A stretch of 15,275 nucleotides of DNA from Methanobacteriota archaeon. Its GTDB lineage: Archaea; Halobacteriota; Methanosarcinia; Methanosarcinales; Methanosarcinaceae. Within the stretch, counting starts at the first letter, position 1; every line of letters starts with the position of its first letter. The stretch spans positions 1 to 15,275 of the forward strand of contig JAUPKV010000046.1 of NCBI GenBank assembly GCA_030837265.1, read 5' to 3'. Under the pieces are notes generated by a model. It was not told the origin of the DNA. It searched no databases and saw nothing but the letters and a program-made list of their open reading frames with translations. Shown in pieces: positions 6,755 through 13,338 of this stretch. Both the position numbers and the translations under genes were made by a program.

Positions 6755-6850
6755 TGAACTACCACTCAGCTAAAGACTGAGTGGCTTCCTGTTTCATCCC
6801 TCCCTCTATCGAGGACAAGTCAACAGGCTCTTTCCCGCGTTCCGCAGGTG
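6755..6850 (-). ncRNA. Omega-RNA (reRNA) scaffold of TnpB
   Basis: TnpB is guided by an RNA transcribed from the 3' end of tnpB through the right end of the element. On the minus strand the 96 bases after the tnpB stop fold into four stems. They are CCTGCG/CGCGGG with a GAA loop (6848-6834), CCTGTT/AACAGG (6827-6822 with 6793-6788) enclosing CCTC/GAGG (6814-6803), and the terminal hairpin (6784-6762). The scaffold would end at TTCA (6758-6755) and the following flank would be the guide. The 5' end probably lies inside tnpB. Confidence 0.65.
6762..6784 (-). repeat. IS605-type right-end hairpin
   Basis: CCACTCAG/CTGAGTGG (8 bp) encloses a loop read as TCTTTAG on the minus strand. On that strand GAAG precedes the stem foot and TTCA follows three bases after it, the arrangement of guide and cleavage sequences known from ISDra2 and IS608 right ends. 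Confidence 0.75.
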
Positions 6851-7963
6851 TTATGATCCAATTAGATTTTGATCTATGAGAGCGAATTTCTTGATATTGA
6901 TAGCGGCATTAATGTCTCTATCATGTTTTGTTTTACAATCAGGGCATTGCCATTCTCTATCTTTTAGCTGAAGTTCGTTGTTGTGATGTCCACACACGCT
7001 ACAGAGCTTGGAAGAAGGCTCAAACTGTCCTATTCTCAAGATAGTTTTCCCGAACCATTCTGCTTTATATTCCAACTTTGTTACAAAGCTACTCCATGCA
7101 GAATCACTAATAGCCTGTGCTAAATGATGATTTTTGACCATACCTTTTACATTCAGAGTTTCCAGAGCAACAGCTTGGTTTTCGCATATCAGTTTAAAAG
7201 AGAGTTTGTTCTGGAAATCATTTCTTTGATTTGTTATTTTATCATGGAGTACAGCAAGTCTTTGTTTGGCTTTTGCTCTGTTCTTAGAACCTTTCTGTTT
7301 CCTTGAAACTCTTTTCTGTAATACTTTGAGCCTTTTAAGAGAGTTTTTCAGGTATTTAGGATTTTCAACCTTTACTCCATTTGATAGAACTGCAAAATCC
7401 TTGACACCCACATCTACTCCTATTGTTGTTGATTCTGTGAAAACTTCCTTTACTGGAAGCTCTTTACCATCTTCAACAAGGATACTGATATAGTAATTAC
7501 CTTTACAAGTCCTTGATACCGTAGCGGTTTTCAATTCACCTTCAAACTTTCTGTGAAGAACTGCTTTAATCTCTTCGATTTTAGGAAGTTTTACGGTATT
7601 ATTTTCAAAGTCTACAGAATAGTGTTGTGGTACAGGGAAAGACTGTATAGGATTCTTTTTTGATTTGAACTTAGGGAATCCGTTTTTCTCTCTAAAAAAA
7701 CGAGTGAAAGCAGATTCAACCTGTTTAGTCATTCCCTGCAATGATTGAGAGTTAACTTCACCTAACCATTCATTAGATGTTTTTAAAACAGGAATTAATT
7801 TGTTTAAGTCAAATCTGGATATTGATTTTCCGGTTTGTTCATAAGTTTTAATTTTTTGATCAAGTGCCCAATTGTAGACAAATCTACAGCTACCTATATG
7901 CTGATTCAATTGAACAGCTTGTGTAGTTGTAGGATAGAGTCTAAACTTGAACGCTTTTAACAT
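6851..7963 (-). CDS. tnpB: TnpB, RNA-guided DNA nuclease of an IS605-family element
   Basis: TnpB is an omega-RNA-guided endonuclease, ancestor of Cas12, that cuts the empty donor site and so favours retention of the element. The 370-residue protein has the N-terminal helix-turn-helix/WED start (MLKAFKFRLYPT, then GSCRFVYNWALDQ) and a RuvC core with all three acidic residues: D184 (IGVDVGVKDFAV), E268 (VALETLNVKGM) and D350 (HDRDINAAINI). The zinc knuckle is C321/C324 and C340/C343. Length and motifs are those of an intact enzyme. It is divergent from tnpA; a TATA-like ACTATATAT at about 7998-7990 on the minus strand gives a short leader, without a clear ribosome binding site. Its stop is followed directly by the omega-RNA scaffold and the right-end hairpin. 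Confidence 0.95.
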   Translation of the reverse strand: MLKAFKFRLYPTTTQAVQLNQHIGSCRFVYNWALDQKIKTYEQTGKSISRFDLNKLIPVLKTSNEWLGEVNSQSLQGMTKQVESAFTRFFREKNGFPKFKSKKNPIQSFPVPQHYSVDFENNTVKLPKIEEIKAVLHRKFEGELKTATVSRTCKGNYYISILVEDGKELPVKEVFTESTTIGVDVGVKDFAVLSNGVKVENPKYLKNSLKRLKVLQKRVSRKQKGSKNRAKAKQRLAVLHDKITNQRNDFQNKLSFKLICENQAVALETLNVKGMVKNHHLAQAISDSAWSSFVTKLEYKAEWFGKTILRIGQFEPSSKLCSVCGHHNNELQLKDREWQCPDCKTKHDRDINAAINIKKFALIDQNLIGS

Positions 7964-8009
7964 GTAAAGGTAGTATAGAGTTTAACAACATATATAGTTT
8001 TTGGCAAAT

Positions 8010-8405
8010 ATGAAGTATGAAACAAGAAATCATAGCAAATTTCTGTTGATGTATCATGTTATTTTTGTTTGCAAATACCGAAAAGTCATACTTGAACCGA
8101 TTAGCGAAGAACTCAAACAGATTATGATTGACATTTCAAAAGAGTCTAACTTTGAAATCCTTGAAATGGAAACAGACAAAGACCACATCCATTTCCTGAT
8201 TAAGAGCGAACCGAAAGTTAGTGTTTTGTCAATAGTCAGAAAATTGAAACAAGAATCCACTAACAGGATCTGGAAAACACAAAAAGAATATCTGGAAAAG
8301 TATTATTGGGGTGAAAATACATTATGGAGTGATGGGTATTTTGCGTCTACTATCGGAAATGTTAGTAAAGAAGATGCCGAATATTATATACGGAATCAGG
8401 GTTGA
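8010..8405 (+). CDS. tnpA: TnpA, Y1-type HUH transposase of an IS200/IS605 element
   Basis: TnpA cuts and rejoins single-stranded element ends at subterminal hairpins. The 131-residue protein (from ATG 8010) carries HIH at 59-61 in DKDHIHFLIKSEP, the metal-binding HUH motif, and the C-terminal helix STIGNVSKEDAEYYIRNQ with the catalytic tyrosine most likely Y126. The LMYHVIFVCKYRK strand and SIVRKLKQESTNRIW helix are also typical. Length is normal for the family, so the protein appears whole. An in-frame TTG at 8001 would add three residues; neither start has a ribosome binding site and the TATA-like ATATATAG at about 7990-7997 suggests a leaderless or very short leader message. Sixteen bases after its stop begins the left-end hairpin. 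Confidence 0.95.
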   Translation: MKYETRNHSKFLLMYHVIFVCKYRKVILEPISEELKQIMIDISKESNFEILEMETDKDHIHFLIKSEPKVSVLSIVRKLKQESTNRIWKTQKEYLEKYYWGENTLWSDGYFASTIGNVSKEDAEYYIRNQG

Positions 8406-8420
8406 AGTTGACGCTTATAT

Positions 8421-8443
8421 CCCCTGAGCTAAAGACTCAGGGG
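8421..8443 (-). repeat. IS605-type left-end hairpin
   Basis: CCCCTGAG/CTCAGGGG (8 bp) with the same seven-base loop and orientation as the hairpin at 6762-6784. This shared loop and strand identify the two as the element's recognition hairpins and make it unlikely that this is only a terminator for tnpA, though it may also act as one because TTTT follows on the plus strand. Confidence 0.8.
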
Positions 8444-8485
8444 TTTTACGCTTCTTAATATAAATAGAATACTGTCATTCTGAGG

Positions 8486-9505
8486 TTAGATAACATATGC
8501 TGGTGATGTCTGACTCAAATTCTTTTCTATCCTGGAAACAAGAGATTTCTCAGCTCTCAGGTACATGTAGGCAGGAAGTCCTGACATGGTAACATTCTTG
8601 AAAACATTCTTGAATAAACTGTTAATCTTGGGAAATTCACTAACTCTTTCGTTTGCAAAAAGAGTTAAAAACTTGTCATAACTTGATACTTTTGTGGTGA
8701 AATCCCTTTCTTTCCTTATTTGTCGGTCTGTAGTAAAGGCTAGCTCAATATAGGAGCTAATTTCTTTTGTAAGATGTCGCTTGGTTCCACCTTCTACTAC
8801 AATGTGCGATCTCCCTCTCCGGACATTATCATAAAATTCCCTGAAAGTATCTCCTTTAGCCAGAGTATAGACAGACCCCATATGTCCGGTATGGCTATCT
8901 GTGGTTGCAACAAGCCCTTTTCCATATTTTTTAGCAAGTGCTGAAACTATAAGATTTTTTTCCGTTAAGTCATGCATGTTGTATTCGATAACAGGGAACT
9001 GCTTTATTAGTTCCGGTACAGTCCATAAATTAGGGTTGTCTCCTACAGCAAACCAGTAAGGATGGTTATAAACATGTGGAAGGTCGTGTGTTCGGAGATA
9101 ATGGATGAAACTTTTAAGGTCATTTTCCTGATTTGCAATCGTATTAAGTTCTCCGAACTCTTCGGAATCAAGCTCAAAAACATTAACATGAATACAGTGG
9201 CCTGTTTCCTCAGGGTCTTTAATTGCAATCTCAACTCCTGGAACCAATCCTTCTTTGTCCCATCCAAGCTGGTCATAAGCTTTGACAGTGTCATGGTCGG
9301 TAAAGGTTACAAAGTCAAGCCCTTGAGCCTTAGCTTTTTCAAAAAGAACCTCAGGGCGCATTGCATTTGCGGGAGGTACGTCGTATGAACAGGCAGAATG
9401 GACATGCAAATCTACTTTTTTCCATCCCTCCTGAAGCAATTTACTGGCAACTTCAGAGCTTACCGTTGTCTTAGTGTTATTTCTATCTCCGAGTTTTTCT
9501 GGCAT
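8486..9505 (-). CDS. PHP-domain metal-dependent phosphoesterase
   Basis: PHP proteins hydrolyse phosphoesters with two or three bound metals. From the ATG at 9505 the 339-residue protein shows the motifs in order: VDLHVHSACSYD (H34, H36, D42), FVTFTDHDTV (D70, H71, D72), LVPGVEIAI (E92), HVYNHPYW, and ATTDSHTGHMGSVYT (the closing Asp-His pair). The C-terminal third (about 245-339) has no motif I know. A GTG at 9559 is in frame, but a TATA box at 9588-9578 predicts transcription starting near 9556, so the ATG, with GAGTG seven bases upstream, is more likely. Substrate is unknown; related proteins act on nucleotides, histidinol phosphate or oligoribonucleotides. It is divergent from the glycosyltransferase gene across a 0.85-kb gap and its 3' end lies about 25 bases from the IS. 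Confidence 0.88.
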   Translation of the reverse strand: MPEKLGDRNNTKTTVSSEVASKLLQEGWKKVDLHVHSACSYDVPPANAMRPEVLFEKAKAQGLDFVTFTDHDTVKAYDQLGWDKEGLVPGVEIAIKDPEETGHCIHVNVFELDSEEFGELNTIANQENDLKSFIHYLRTHDLPHVYNHPYWFAVGDNPNLWTVPELIKQFPVIEYNMHDLTEKNLIVSALAKKYGKGLVATTDSHTGHMGSVYTLAKGDTFREFYDNVRRGRSHIVVEGGTKRHLTKEISSYIELAFTTDRQIRKERDFTTKVSSYDKFLTLFANERVSEFPKINSLFKNVFKNVTMSGLPAYMYLRAEKSLVSRIEKNLSQTSPAYVI

Positions 9506-9577
9506 AGTAAACACTCTTTTTCGTTTAGGCCTGGTTTGTGAGATATAATGTAGATTCACGTATAATGATAGATTAAT

Positions 9578-9588
9578 AAGATTATATA
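9578..9588 (-). promoter_or_regulatory. TATA box of the PHP gene
   Basis: On the minus strand this reads as a TTTATATAA-like TATA box about 75 bases before the ATG at 9505. It would start the message near 9556, giving a leader of about 50 bases. Confidence 0.45.
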
Positions 9589-9922
9589 AATAGATATTGC
9601 TAAAAAATATATTTTTTAATTAAAAATATATTGGAAAATGAAAATGAGCAAAGAATATGGTTATTCAAATAACAAAATCGATACAACTTTCCGATCCTTT
9701 AACAGAATATTATTCATAAAAGTTTCAGGAAAATGGAGATAATTCGATACTCTTTAAGAAAGCATTCAATCATGCCGTAAAAATCTGAATCAATCAGGTT
9801 GGGAAATTGGTCTACTGGCCGAAAGTATAGATTAAATGAAATAAAACTTTACTTAATGAATCAGGTAAATAGAAAAAGAAAAATATATATACAATAAAAG
9901 AGTATGAGTTTCTGGTAGTAGC

Positions 9923-10072
9923 GTGGGAATAAAACTTAAGAACAGACCAAAAAATCAGCCATCAGTAGAAACCAAAATATACGAACAGACAAAAGAAGTG
10001 CCTTCAATTAGGAATTGCCTAAAAATCCCATGTTACTTCTCTTTAATATTTTCTCCAGTTACTTCTCTTTAA
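9923..10072 (+). CDS. Possible 49-residue peptide (weak)
   Basis: A GTG frame begins about 10 bases after the start of transcription predicted from the TATA box at 9881-9892. The peptide is basic and polar at the N-terminus (GIKLKNRPKNQPSVETKIYE) and hydrophobic at the C-terminus, with two cysteines in IRNCLKIPCYFSLIF. There is no ribosome binding site, and the last part lies in a tandem duplication. It may be a real small protein, the 5' end of a decayed gene, or chance; the promoter could equally drive a non-coding RNA. Confidence 0.2.
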   Translation: MGIKLKNRPKNQPSVETKIYEQTKEVPSIRNCLKIPCYFSLIFSPVTSL

Positions 10073-10082
10073 CATTTTCTCC
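10032..10082. repeat. 26-bp tandem duplication
   Basis: GTTACTTCTCTTTAATATTT and its following five bases (10032-10056) recur at 10058-10082 with a single difference (T to C). Confidence 0.9.
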
Positions 10083-10143
10083 GAATTCTTTTTTGAGTTT
10101 TTATATCGGGAATTCTCAAAATATTTTTTAAGTTCGTAATTCA

Positions 10144-10183
10144 TTTGCCATGCTATTACTGTATTTTGCCATGCTATTACTGT
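10144..10183. repeat. 21-bp tandem duplication
   Basis: TTTGCCATGCTATTACTGT at 10144-10162 recurs identically at 10165-10183. Confidence 0.9.
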
Positions 10184-10354
10184 GTATTATGCATTTCTTT
10201 TTTCGCGTAATCGTAAGTTAAATAGAACGCTTAAATATATGGAGTTTAAGAATATATAAGCAATAATAATTTATAGTATATAATTTGTTAATTTATTGGT
10301 AAAATAAAAATAAAATATTTAGAAATCAGTGGAATCAAATTGGAGTTTAATCTA

Positions 10355-11476
10355 ATGAAGCTCTTACTGTTAATGTGCGGAGAGGGACTCGGGCACACAA
10401 GCCGATGTCTTGCACTGGGAAAGGAGTTTCTGGCTGCTGGGCATGAGGTCAACTTCGGAGCATATAAACATTCAAAAAAGCTGATTGAAAAAACAGGATA
10501 TATGGCACATGAAATTCCATCCGAGATCAGTTTGTCTGGAGATACCGGAGTTTTTGACATAAAAAAGTCCATAATAGAGACACTGAAGAATGTTTCTCCG
10601 TTGGACTTCAGGAAACTCCTGAAGCTTGTAGAAAAACTCGACCCTGATGTTGTACTCTCGGATGGCTACTATACTGGTATCCTCGCCGCACAGGTAAAAA
10701 GGGTGCCAGTTTATTTTATTGGTCACCAGTTCAATATGGTAGAATATTTCCAGCAGAGTTTCTCTATGAGAATAGCAGGAAAACTTGTCAAGAGGTTTTA
10801 TAATCACATTTATAAAAGAGTAAACGGTATCATAGTGCCTGACTATCCACTTCCTTACTCAATCAATAAAAAGAATTTTGCTATCTCAACGGATACGAAT
10901 AAAAATATCTTTTTTTGCGGTCCCTTGATTAGGCACAGGTATCGGGAAGTCAAAGCAGAAAATTTAAAGCGTCCTAATGTCCTTTCAACGATAGGTGCCT
11001 TTGGATATAGGGCAGCTATATTCAAAAAATTGATCGAAACTGCAAAGCTTGATACCAGGATTAATTACACTTTTATCACAGGACCTGAGATAAACCCCGA
11101 ACAATTCCTTGAAATTCCTGATAATGTCACATTCGTGGGCTTTACGGAAAATCCTTTCCCTTATTACAAAGCTTCTGACCTTGTGATAACTGCGGGCGGA
11201 CACGGTACTATTCTAGAAAGCCTTTCATTTGGGCTTCCGGTCATTTCATTTCCTGATGAAAAACACAAAGAGCAGGAAAACAACGCATCTGTGCTAGATG
11301 AGACCGGATATGGAAAGCGTCTGAGCTATCTTACAGGACCGGAGGTTATCATTAGCTGTATTCGCGAAGTGCTGGAAGATGAACAGTATATTAGAAAGGC
11401 AAGACGAATGAAGGAACTTTCTGAGGTCCTTGACGGACCCGCAGCTGTAAGGATATTTTTAGAGACACAGTTGTAA
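10355..11476 (+). CDS. MJ1255-like UDP-glycosyltransferase
   Basis: The 373-residue protein resembles the MJ1255 (TIGR00661) group of GT-B glycosyltransferases related to MurG and the UGT family, which transfer a sugar from a nucleotide donor. The N-terminal Rossmann lobe starts KLLLLMCGEGLGHTSRCLALG (GEGLGH at 9-14, the acceptor-side glycine loop). DPDVVLSDGYYTGILAA follows near residue 100. The C-terminal donor lobe has FITGPEI, VTFVGFTENPFPYY, then TAGGHGTILESLSFGLP (279-295, with H283 and E288) and KEQENNA near 305-311, the usual nucleotide-sugar pocket. There is no membrane segment. The ATG at 10355 has GGAG nine bases upstream; the in-frame TTG at 10340 overlaps that site and is unlikely. 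Acceptor is unknown; a surface glycan or glycolipid is a reasonable guess. Confidence 0.88.
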   Translation: MKLLLLMCGEGLGHTSRCLALGKEFLAAGHEVNFGAYKHSKKLIEKTGYMAHEIPSEISLSGDTGVFDIKKSIIETLKNVSPLDFRKLLKLVEKLDPDVVLSDGYYTGILAAQVKRVPVYFIGHQFNMVEYFQQSFSMRIAGKLVKRFYNHIYKRVNGIIVPDYPLPYSINKKNFAISTDTNKNIFFCGPLIRHRYREVKAENLKRPNVLSTIGAFGYRAAIFKKLIETAKLDTRINYTFITGPEINPEQFLEIPDNVTFVGFTENPFPYYKASDLVITAGGHGTILESLSFGLPVISFPDEKHKEQENNASVLDETGYGKRLSYLTGPEVIISCIREVLEDEQYIRKARRMKELSEVLDGPAAVRIFLETQL

Positions 11477-11596
11477 AAATATAACAAATAATAGTATATA
11501 CATAAATTTATATTATTTTTAGAAATAACTGGATGACTATTTTAATTTTAAAACTCTATTTTATATTGGTAAATCTATTGTTTATTGGTAATTTAT

Positions 11597-11649
11597 ATGA
11601 ATATTGAGAAATAATAATGAATACTGAGAAATCTATATATACTCAGAAA
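11597..11649 (+). repeat. 20-bp spaced direct repeats upstream of the PsiE-like gene
   Basis: ATGAATATTGAGAAAT (11597-11612) recurs as ATGAATACTGAGAAAT (11617-11632), and a partial third copy, TACTCAGAAAT, follows the TATA box at 11639-11649. The spacing and position next to the promoter would suit a regulator site. Confidence 0.6.
11632..11641 (+). promoter_or_regulatory. TATA box of the PsiE-like gene
   Basis: TCTATATATA lies about 50 bases before the ATG at 11684, predicting a short leader of about 20 bases that contains the GGAGAT ribosome binding site. Confidence 0.5.
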
Positions 11650-11683
11650 TGTAGTAAGGTGCGCTTAATTTAGGAGATAAAAG

Positions 11684-12184
11684 ATGGATAGCATAAAGTT
11701 GTTTAAAAAAATTACAGATCTAATTAGTACAATTTTTCTTTACATCTTACTGCTCGCGTTAGTCGTCGGGATGGCAAAAACCTTACTGGATATTCGTTTC
11801 ATTTTGGTTGAATCCCTTGAAAATGGATTCAATCACATGGTAACAAGCGTTCTAACTGTATTTATTGTTATAGACCTTTTCAAAGCTTTTGTCGATTATC
11901 ACGAAAACGATCGTATTAAGCTTACAGACATAACGGATGCCACAATTTTGATAGTCCTGCGTGAGGTTGCTATCGGACTTTATTCCCAGGAATTTGACTA
12001 TAAATTTATCTTAAGTCTGGCATCGTTACTACTCGTACTTGGTTTACTTAGAGTGATAGCTGTGAAGTATTCTCCAACAAAAATACCCGATTTATGTACC
12101 TCTTTGACAAAGGAAGAACAGCCTTCCAAAGCAAGCCTGAATATCATACTTGATACGCGCAATCTTGCTCAAGAAAGCAAATGA
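11684..12184 (+). CDS. PsiE-like integral membrane protein
   Basis: The 166-residue protein has four hydrophobic segments at about 14-36, 51-72, 84-100 and 107-127, and a polar tail of about 38 residues. The pattern VLTVFIVIDLFKAFVDYHEN, then DATILIVLREVAIGLY, matches the PsiE (phosphate-starvation-inducible E) family, whose hallmarks are an acidic residue in the second helix and a conserved Arg-Glu in the third. The molecular function of PsiE is not established; in E. coli it is induced by phosphate starvation. TAGGAGAT five bases before the ATG is a strong ribosome binding site, and a clear TATA box precedes it, so the gene probably has its own transcript. It is 207 bp downstream of the glycosyltransferase gene. 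Confidence 0.78.
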   Translation: MDSIKLFKKITDLISTIFLYILLLALVVGMAKTLLDIRFILVESLENGFNHMVTSVLTVFIVIDLFKAFVDYHENDRIKLTDITDATILIVLREVAIGLYSQEFDYKFILSLASLLLVLGLLRVIAVKYSPTKIPDLCTSLTKEEQPSKASLNIILDTRNLAQESK

Positions 12185-12568
12185 TAAACTTATTGTTTGG
12201 TGCTGTATACATTTTATACGGAATTTTATATTAATTTTTATACTGATTTCTTTATTTTTACGTAATTATTCTAAGCTTTTCATTAAGCTAGAAGTAAATT
12301 TTAATTTATACCGGATTTCACATGATATTCTTTTCAAAGTACATCCTCTATAGAATCAGATTATCGTCTGTAAGCGGAACAATTAACAAATTTGGATATT
12401 TGTTTATACATAGATTTTTCTTTAAATGCATTCTATATAGTTATATGGTCATTAAATATGAATAATAGGATTAAATATATATAATCTAATAATCAACTTT
12501 AGAGTGATTAAATGATATAGGAAAATCCAAAAATTAATTAGACATTATGTAAACTACAGGAGAGCCCT
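12185..12568. other. AT-rich gap with promoter of the HAD gene
   Basis: No gene is supported in these 384 bp; short hydrophobic frames here follow from the T-rich composition. T-runs just after the PsiE-like gene could end its transcript. ATTAAATATATATAATC at about 12469-12485 is a good TATA box for the HAD gene, giving a leader of roughly 60 bases. Confidence 0.55.
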
Positions 12569-13222
12569 ATGCTCCAAAATGGGAAAATAAAAGGTTTAAT
12601 CTTTGACTGTTACAAAACCCTTGTTGACATCAAAACCGATGAGGGAAGTTGGGAGACATATGAAAGAGTCAGTAAATGGTTACTCTATCAGGGAGTGAGG
12701 ATAGGACCAGAAATACTTAAAGAAGAATACAAATGGAAAGTTATTGGAAGACTGGGTAATTCAGGTCAGAAGCATCCGGATATCCGCATAGAGGAAGTAT
12801 TTGCTGAGATATGTGCAGAGCATGCTTTCAGAGAAATCGATCCCTACTGGCTTGGGATTGAAGCTGCCAAGGTTTTCAGAACAGCATCATTAAAGAAACT
12901 GGAAGTCTATCCAAAGAGCCTCAGATTGCTCGATAAATATAAAGGTATTCCTAAATGCGTTGTCTCCAATGCTCAGAGAGTTTTTACAGAGCAGGAACTT
13001 CGCTTTTTAGGCCTATATGATCGCTTTAATTTTGTAATTATGTCTTCTGACCATTATATCAAGAAACCTGATACCAGGTTGTTCAGGATGGCTCTTGACC
13101 GTCTTGGATTTGAGCCATGGGAAGTACTTTCAATTGGGGACACCCCTGAAAATGATATATTCCCACCTCAAAGCCTCGGTATGAATGCAATGCATATAAA
13201 AGATGCCTGGAGATTTGGATAA
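12569..13222 (+). CDS. HAD-superfamily hydrolase, dehalogenase-like type
   Basis: HAD enzymes form an aspartyl intermediate, usually to hydrolyse phosphate esters. The 217-residue protein has motif I IFDCYKTLVDI (nucleophile D13, T17), an all-helical cap at about 25-105, motif II CVVSNAQ (S133), motif III IKKPDTRLF (K166) and motif IV SIGDTPENDIFPPQSLGM (D191, D196). The residue two after the nucleophile is Tyr15 and not the second Asp of phosphatases, which is the pattern of 2-haloacid dehalogenases and some divergent HADs. Length fits subfamily I. GGAG eight bases before the ATG sets the start. It lies 384 bp after the PsiE-like gene and about 115 bp before the radical SAM gene. The substrate cannot be inferred. 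Confidence 0.85.
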   Translation: MLQNGKIKGLIFDCYKTLVDIKTDEGSWETYERVSKWLLYQGVRIGPEILKEEYKWKVIGRLGNSGQKHPDIRIEEVFAEICAEHAFREIDPYWLGIEAAKVFRTASLKKLEVYPKSLRLLDKYKGIPKCVVSNAQRVFTEQELRFLGLYDRFNFVIMSSDHYIKKPDTRLFRMALDRLGFEPWEVLSIGDTPENDIFPPQSLGMNAMHIKDAWRFG

Positions 13223-13266
13223 TTCGAAATGTTATTTCTAAAAAAATCTCAAATTGTTGGCTTCGG

Positions 13267-13291
13267 ACCTGGAATGCAGAACCAGGTTTTT
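13267..13291 (+). terminator. Hairpin plus T-run after the HAD gene
   Basis: ACCTGG and CCAGGT pair around a nine-base loop and are followed by TTTTT. It lies about 45 bases after the HAD stop and before the radical SAM start, so it may separate the two transcripts, although archaeal termination depends mainly on T-runs. Confidence 0.4.
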
Positions 13292-13338
13292 ACAATTCAG
13301 AGCAAGAGCACTGAGACAAATTTTGTTATTTGATCACT

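Larger units (their letters stand above)
6755..8459 (-). mobile_element. IS200/IS605-family element (tnpA and tnpB divergent)
   Basis: The element has tnpB (minus) and tnpA (plus) head to head with 46 bp between their ATGs, and a subterminal hairpin outside each gene. Both hairpins have an 8-bp stem and the same CTAAAGA loop on the plus strand. No terminal inverted repeats or target duplication are seen, as expected for single-strand peel-and-paste transposition. By analogy with ISDra2 I place the right end at the TTCA following the tnpB-side hairpin (6755-6758, minus strand) and the left end next to a TTTAT at 8464-8460 (minus). Both boundaries are estimates good to perhaps 10 bases. It sits 24 bases after the hsdR remnant. 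Confidence 0.85.
9589..10354. other. Long AT-rich intergenic region
   Basis: No conventional gene is supported in this 0.77-kb gap. It contains a TATA-like AAATATATATAC at 9881-9892 followed by a 49-codon GTG frame (9923-10072), two local tandem duplications (10032-10082 and 10144-10183), and several TATA-like stretches at 10230-10285 that could serve the glycosyltransferase gene. A 34-codon frame near 9640-9745 looks random. Confidence 0.7.

Noticed and set aside
8421..8449. Simple intrinsic terminator after tnpA
   Set aside because: The loop is identical to that of the hairpin at the other end of the element, so it is an end-recognition hairpin first, though it may also terminate.
12150..12353. 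67-residue hydrophobic protein overlapping the PsiE-like gene's end
   Set aside because: It overlaps a real gene and its hydrophobic make-up follows from T-rich DNA.
13223..13338. Precursor peptide gene next to the radical SAM enzyme
   Set aside because: No open frame with a ribosome binding site and a cysteine-rich or repeated core was found on either side of the gene.
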